In this document: positions 6,147 through 7,728 of the stretch, piece by piece | How positions within the stretch are numbered: position 1 is the stretch's first letter | How the letters are laid out: every line of letters starts with the position of its first letter | From: Sulfuritalea sp. | GTDB lineage: Bacteria > Pseudomonadota > Gammaproteobacteria > Burkholderiales > Rhodocyclaceae | Reading direction: 5' to 3' | DNA length: 7,728 bases | NCBI GenBank assembly: GCA_021738105.1 | Contig: JAIPCS010000159.1 | Location: 1-7,728 of the forward strand | The notes under the pieces: model-generated | The model's database searches: none | The model's input: the letters and a program-made list of their open reading frames with translations, nothing else | What the model was told of the DNA's origin: nothing | Translations under genes and position numbers: made by a program

Positions 6147-7040
6147 CTACTCGTCATCCTCCACCATATCCGATTCTGCCTCCAGCGCACGCTTCTTGGC
6201 GGCCTCGCGCTCCTCGATCAGGCGCTTTTCCTGCACCTTCACCAGTCGCTCCTGGGCCGCCTCGGTATTGAGGGAAATGCTCTCTTCGCCGAACAGCACC
6301 TGACGCAGAAAGCGGAAGGCAAACTGCAACAAAGCCACATCGTCAGCCAGCAGGGCATTTTTCTCCTCCGGAGGCAATTCGAACAGTTTGCCAAAGGAGT
6401 CGGCGCTGACAAATTCACGGAAACGGTCGATGTCGTAGCAGGCCATGAAGAATAGCTGTCGGCTACGCAGTGTCGGCTTGCCTATGGTCGCCCCGGAAGA
6501 CTTCTTCTTCAATACCAGCTGGCGCCAGCCACGCGCGAGTTCGTCGTACTGCGGCAGACCCTGTTCTTCACGATAGTCGGCGATGGTGATACGGCGATCG
6601 ACCTCGTGGCCCTTGCAGTGATCTTCCTTGACGATGGCGTAGGAGTCGCGATCGACATATTCGTCCTGCTTGCGCATGGAAAGCAGCGCCACCGGGTAAT
6701 AGCGGCAGGCAGTCGGCCGGTCTTCATAAATACCGCAACCCTCCGGCTTCATGAATCGGCAGGCGGAACCGTTTTCCACGGCACGCAACTTGATGCCGGC
6801 AATACTGTCCTTGTCCATTTCATAAGGCAGCGTGTATTCCTTGAGAAACTCGGTCGACGTGATCCCCAAATGAGTTTTCATCCGCAGTACGTCATACGGC
6901 GTCAGTGAAATATCGATGTTCGAACAGCACGCATTCCAGCAGCTGATGCCCTTGTGGCACGAGAACTGGATGACGTACTTCTCGTCCACCATGGTAGGAA
7001 GGACGGGGCTTTGCGGAAACGGGATATTGGGCTGGGACAT
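6147..7040 (-). CDS. YkgJ-family cysteine-cluster protein
   Basis: I start this gene at the ATG at 7040 (297 residues, MSQPNIPFPQ) because AAAGG at 7047-7051 lies 6 nt upstream; the longer frame to 7121 runs through two hairpins. It belongs to the YkgJ/UPF0153 family of presumed zinc- or iron-chelating proteins. The cysteine pattern is Cys28-x5-Cys34-x3-Cys38-Cys39, then Cys94-x7-Cys102-x9-Cys112 within ACRFMKPEGCGIYEDRPTAC, and Cys142. The spacing could hold one or more metal sites or an iron-sulfur cluster; no enzymatic role is established for the family. Residues after about 150 are extra relative to small YkgJ proteins and end in a highly charged, probably coiled-coil tail (TEAAQERLVKVQEKRLIEER and an acidic DMVEDDE end). 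It follows aprA in the same direction, beyond a terminator, so it may have its own promoter, which I could not identify. Confidence 0.88.
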   Translation of the reverse strand: MSQPNIPFPQSPVLPTMVDEKYVIQFSCHKGISCWNACCSNIDISLTPYDVLRMKTHLGITSTEFLKEYTLPYEMDKDSIAGIKLRAVENGSACRFMKPEGCGIYEDRPTACRYYPVALLSMRKQDEYVDRDSYAIVKEDHCKGHEVDRRITIADYREEQGLPQYDELARGWRQLVLKKKSSGATIGKPTLRSRQLFFMACYDIDRFREFVSADSFGKLFELPPEEKNALLADDVALLQFAFRFLRQVLFGEESISLNTEAAQERLVKVQEKRLIEEREAAKKRALEAESDMVEDDE

Positions 7041-7046
7041 GAAAGA

Positions 7047-7051
7047 CCTTT
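7047..7051 (-). promoter_or_regulatory. ribosome binding site of the YkgJ-like gene
   Basis: AAAGG lies 6 nt before the ATG at 7040 and supports the 297-residue form. The site is inside the near-palindrome GAAAGGTCTTTC. Confidence 0.5.
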
Positions 7052-7070
7052 CAATTGCCAAAGCTGACAA

Positions 7071-7091
7071 CCCCTGGAATCCTGCCAGGGG
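7071..7091. repeat. perfect inverted repeat in the leader of the YkgJ-like gene
   Basis: CCCCTGG and CCAGGGG form a perfect 7-bp stem with a 7-nt loop, 31 nt before the start codon of the YkgJ-like gene. On the - strand it is followed by TTGTC rather than a U-run, so it is not a typical terminator. It may protect or shape the mRNA leader. Confidence 0.5.
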
Positions 7092-7096
7092 ATATC

Positions 7097-7119
7097 GTCC
7101 GCGACGGGACGTCGCGGAC
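7097..7119. repeat. perfect 10-bp GC-rich inverted repeat
   Basis: GTCCGCGACG and CGTCGCGGAC form a perfect 10-bp stem with a 3-nt loop. It lies directly after the U-tract of the aprA terminator on the - strand and has no U-tract of its own. It could be a back-up 3' structure for aprA or a leader hairpin of the downstream gene. Confidence 0.6.
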
Positions 7120-7120
7120 A

Positions 7121-7158
7121 TAATAAAACAGGCCGGGAGCCTCGCGGCTTCCGGCCTG
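7121..7158 (-). terminator. intrinsic terminator of aprA
   Basis: On the - strand CAGGCCGG-A-AGCC, loop GCGA, GGCT-C-CCGGCCTG forms a 13-position stem with a single A/C mismatch, followed at once by TTTTATTA. It starts 23 nt after the aprA stop codon. This is a textbook intrinsic terminator and should end most aprA transcripts here. Confidence 0.88.
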
Positions 7159-7181
7159 CCATGTTACCGCTGTCAGGGCTA

Positions 7182-7728
7182 TTAGTGCGGCGCTGCAGCC
7201 TTGAACAGTTTCGACTTGTCGACCAGATCAACATGCTTGCGCTTGAAGCAGGTCCACTTCTTGGAATGCTTGTCGTAGATCGAGTTCACAAAACAATGCC
7301 AGTTCTCTTCATCGACGAAGTTCTTGTCGGTGCGATAGTAGAAACCGGGGTAACGGCTTTCTTCACGGAACTGGATGTGCTTCATGTGAGCTTCGGCGGT
7401 CAGGATGCGATGGTAGTTTTCCCAGGCGCGCAGCAGTTCGTGCAGGTCCTTGGCGCGCAACTTGAGTGAATCTTCCTTGAGCATCTCGAGCTTTTCTTCG
7501 GCAACCGCCAGCATCTTGTCGTTGGTGTTGTAGTAAGTCGCAACGCCGGCAACGTACTCGTCCATGATCTTCTGCAAGCGCATCTGCAGCATCTTCGGCG
7601 TGATGTAGTTCGGGTTGATGTCAATCGCCGTGGTGTAGTCCTTGTGCTCGAGGAAAGTACGCACCGGACGCCAGATGGTTTCGGCAATCTGCTCGGGTGT
7701 CTCGTCGAACTCAAGCGCGTAATCGGGA
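7182..7728 (-). CDS. aprA: adenylylsulfate reductase alpha subunit, C-terminal part (cut by window edge)
   Basis: The visible 181 residues are the C-terminal end of AprA, the FAD-containing catalytic subunit of dissimilatory APS reductase. With AprB it interconverts APS with sulfite and AMP in the cytoplasm, in sulfate reducers or, in reverse, in sulfur oxidisers. The family is recognised from RTFLEHKDYTT, ITPKMLQMRLQKIMDEYVAG, AKDLHELLRAWENYHR, LTAEAHMKHIQFREESRYPG and DEENWHCFVNSIYD, in family order. The codon at 7664 that could be taken as a start (GTG) is an internal valine: the frame continues to the edge as PDYALEFDETPEQIAETIWRP. Full AprA proteins are a little over 600 residues, so about two thirds are outside. 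aprB normally lies upstream, beyond the right edge. The 3' end is normal, followed by a strong terminator, and no qmo gene follows directly. Confidence 0.95.
   Translation of the reverse strand, partial: PDYALEFDETPEQIAETIWRPVRTFLEHKDYTTAIDINPNYITPKMLQMRLQKIMDEYVAGVATYYNTNDKMLAVAEEKLEMLKEDSLKLRAKDLHELLRAWENYHRILTAEAHMKHIQFREESRYPGFYYRTDKNFVDEENWHCFVNSIYDKHSKKWTCFKRKHVDLVDKSKLFKAAAPH

Noticed and set aside
5877..6455. 192-codon open frame on the + strand
   Set aside because: It overlaps the ends of two well-supported - strand genes and looks like a high-GC shadow frame.
7182..7664. A complete small gene of 160 codons starting at GTG 7664
   Set aside because: The frame continues without a stop to the window edge and the extra residues belong to AprA, so this is the 3' part of a longer gene.
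1..7728. CRISPR array, tRNA, rRNA or insertion sequence
   Set aside because: No regularly spaced repeats, no tRNA cloverleaf, no rRNA-like sequence and no transposase were seen on either strand.

Overview
The window reads as chromosomal DNA of a sulfur-metabolising, moderately high-GC proteobacterium. The strongest clue is the 3' end of aprA (dissimilatory adenylylsulfate reductase, alpha subunit) at the right edge. A beta- or gammaproteobacterial sulfur oxidiser is my best guess, but the lineage is an inference from gene content. I see no tRNA, rRNA, CRISPR array, insertion sequence or integrase.

Left part (1-3271): a divergent regulator/operon pair. A MocR-type regulator (GntR-like winged helix fused to a PLP-dependent aminotransferase fold) is on the + strand. 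Facing away from it on the - strand is a tight operon of three small enzymes: a SnoaL/NTF2-like protein, an AhpD/carboxymuconolactone-decarboxylase-like protein with an intact E-x11-CxxCxxxH site, and an FMN-binding split-barrel protein of the pyridoxamine-phosphate-oxidase superfamily. A possible fourth gene starts at the left edge. The shared intergenic region carries two direct TAGTGCC repeats that overlap a reasonable operon promoter. The regulator has a near-perfect Shine-Dalgarno sequence placed for an AUU start codon.

Middle (3272-6146): the regulator converges on an 871-residue multidomain gene on the - strand. Its order is an N-terminal region I cannot assign, a metallo-beta-lactamase fold, two cyclic-nucleotide-binding-like domains with altered phosphate-binding motifs, and a C-terminal bacteriohemerythrin with all seven diiron ligands. 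It is the most unusual protein here and looks like an O2/NO-sensing or redox-controlled hydrolase. A long imperfect inverted repeat lies across the convergent 3' ends.

Right part (6147-7728): a YkgJ-family cysteine-cluster protein and the aprA 3' end, both on the - strand. Between them is a strong intrinsic terminator (for aprA) followed by two further perfect hairpins in the leader of the ykgJ-like gene. No qmo genes follow aprA directly.

No gene-free stretch exceeds 300 bases. The longest are 5985-6146 (162 bp, one inverted repeat and a weak hairpin) and 7041-7181 (141 bp, three hairpins).
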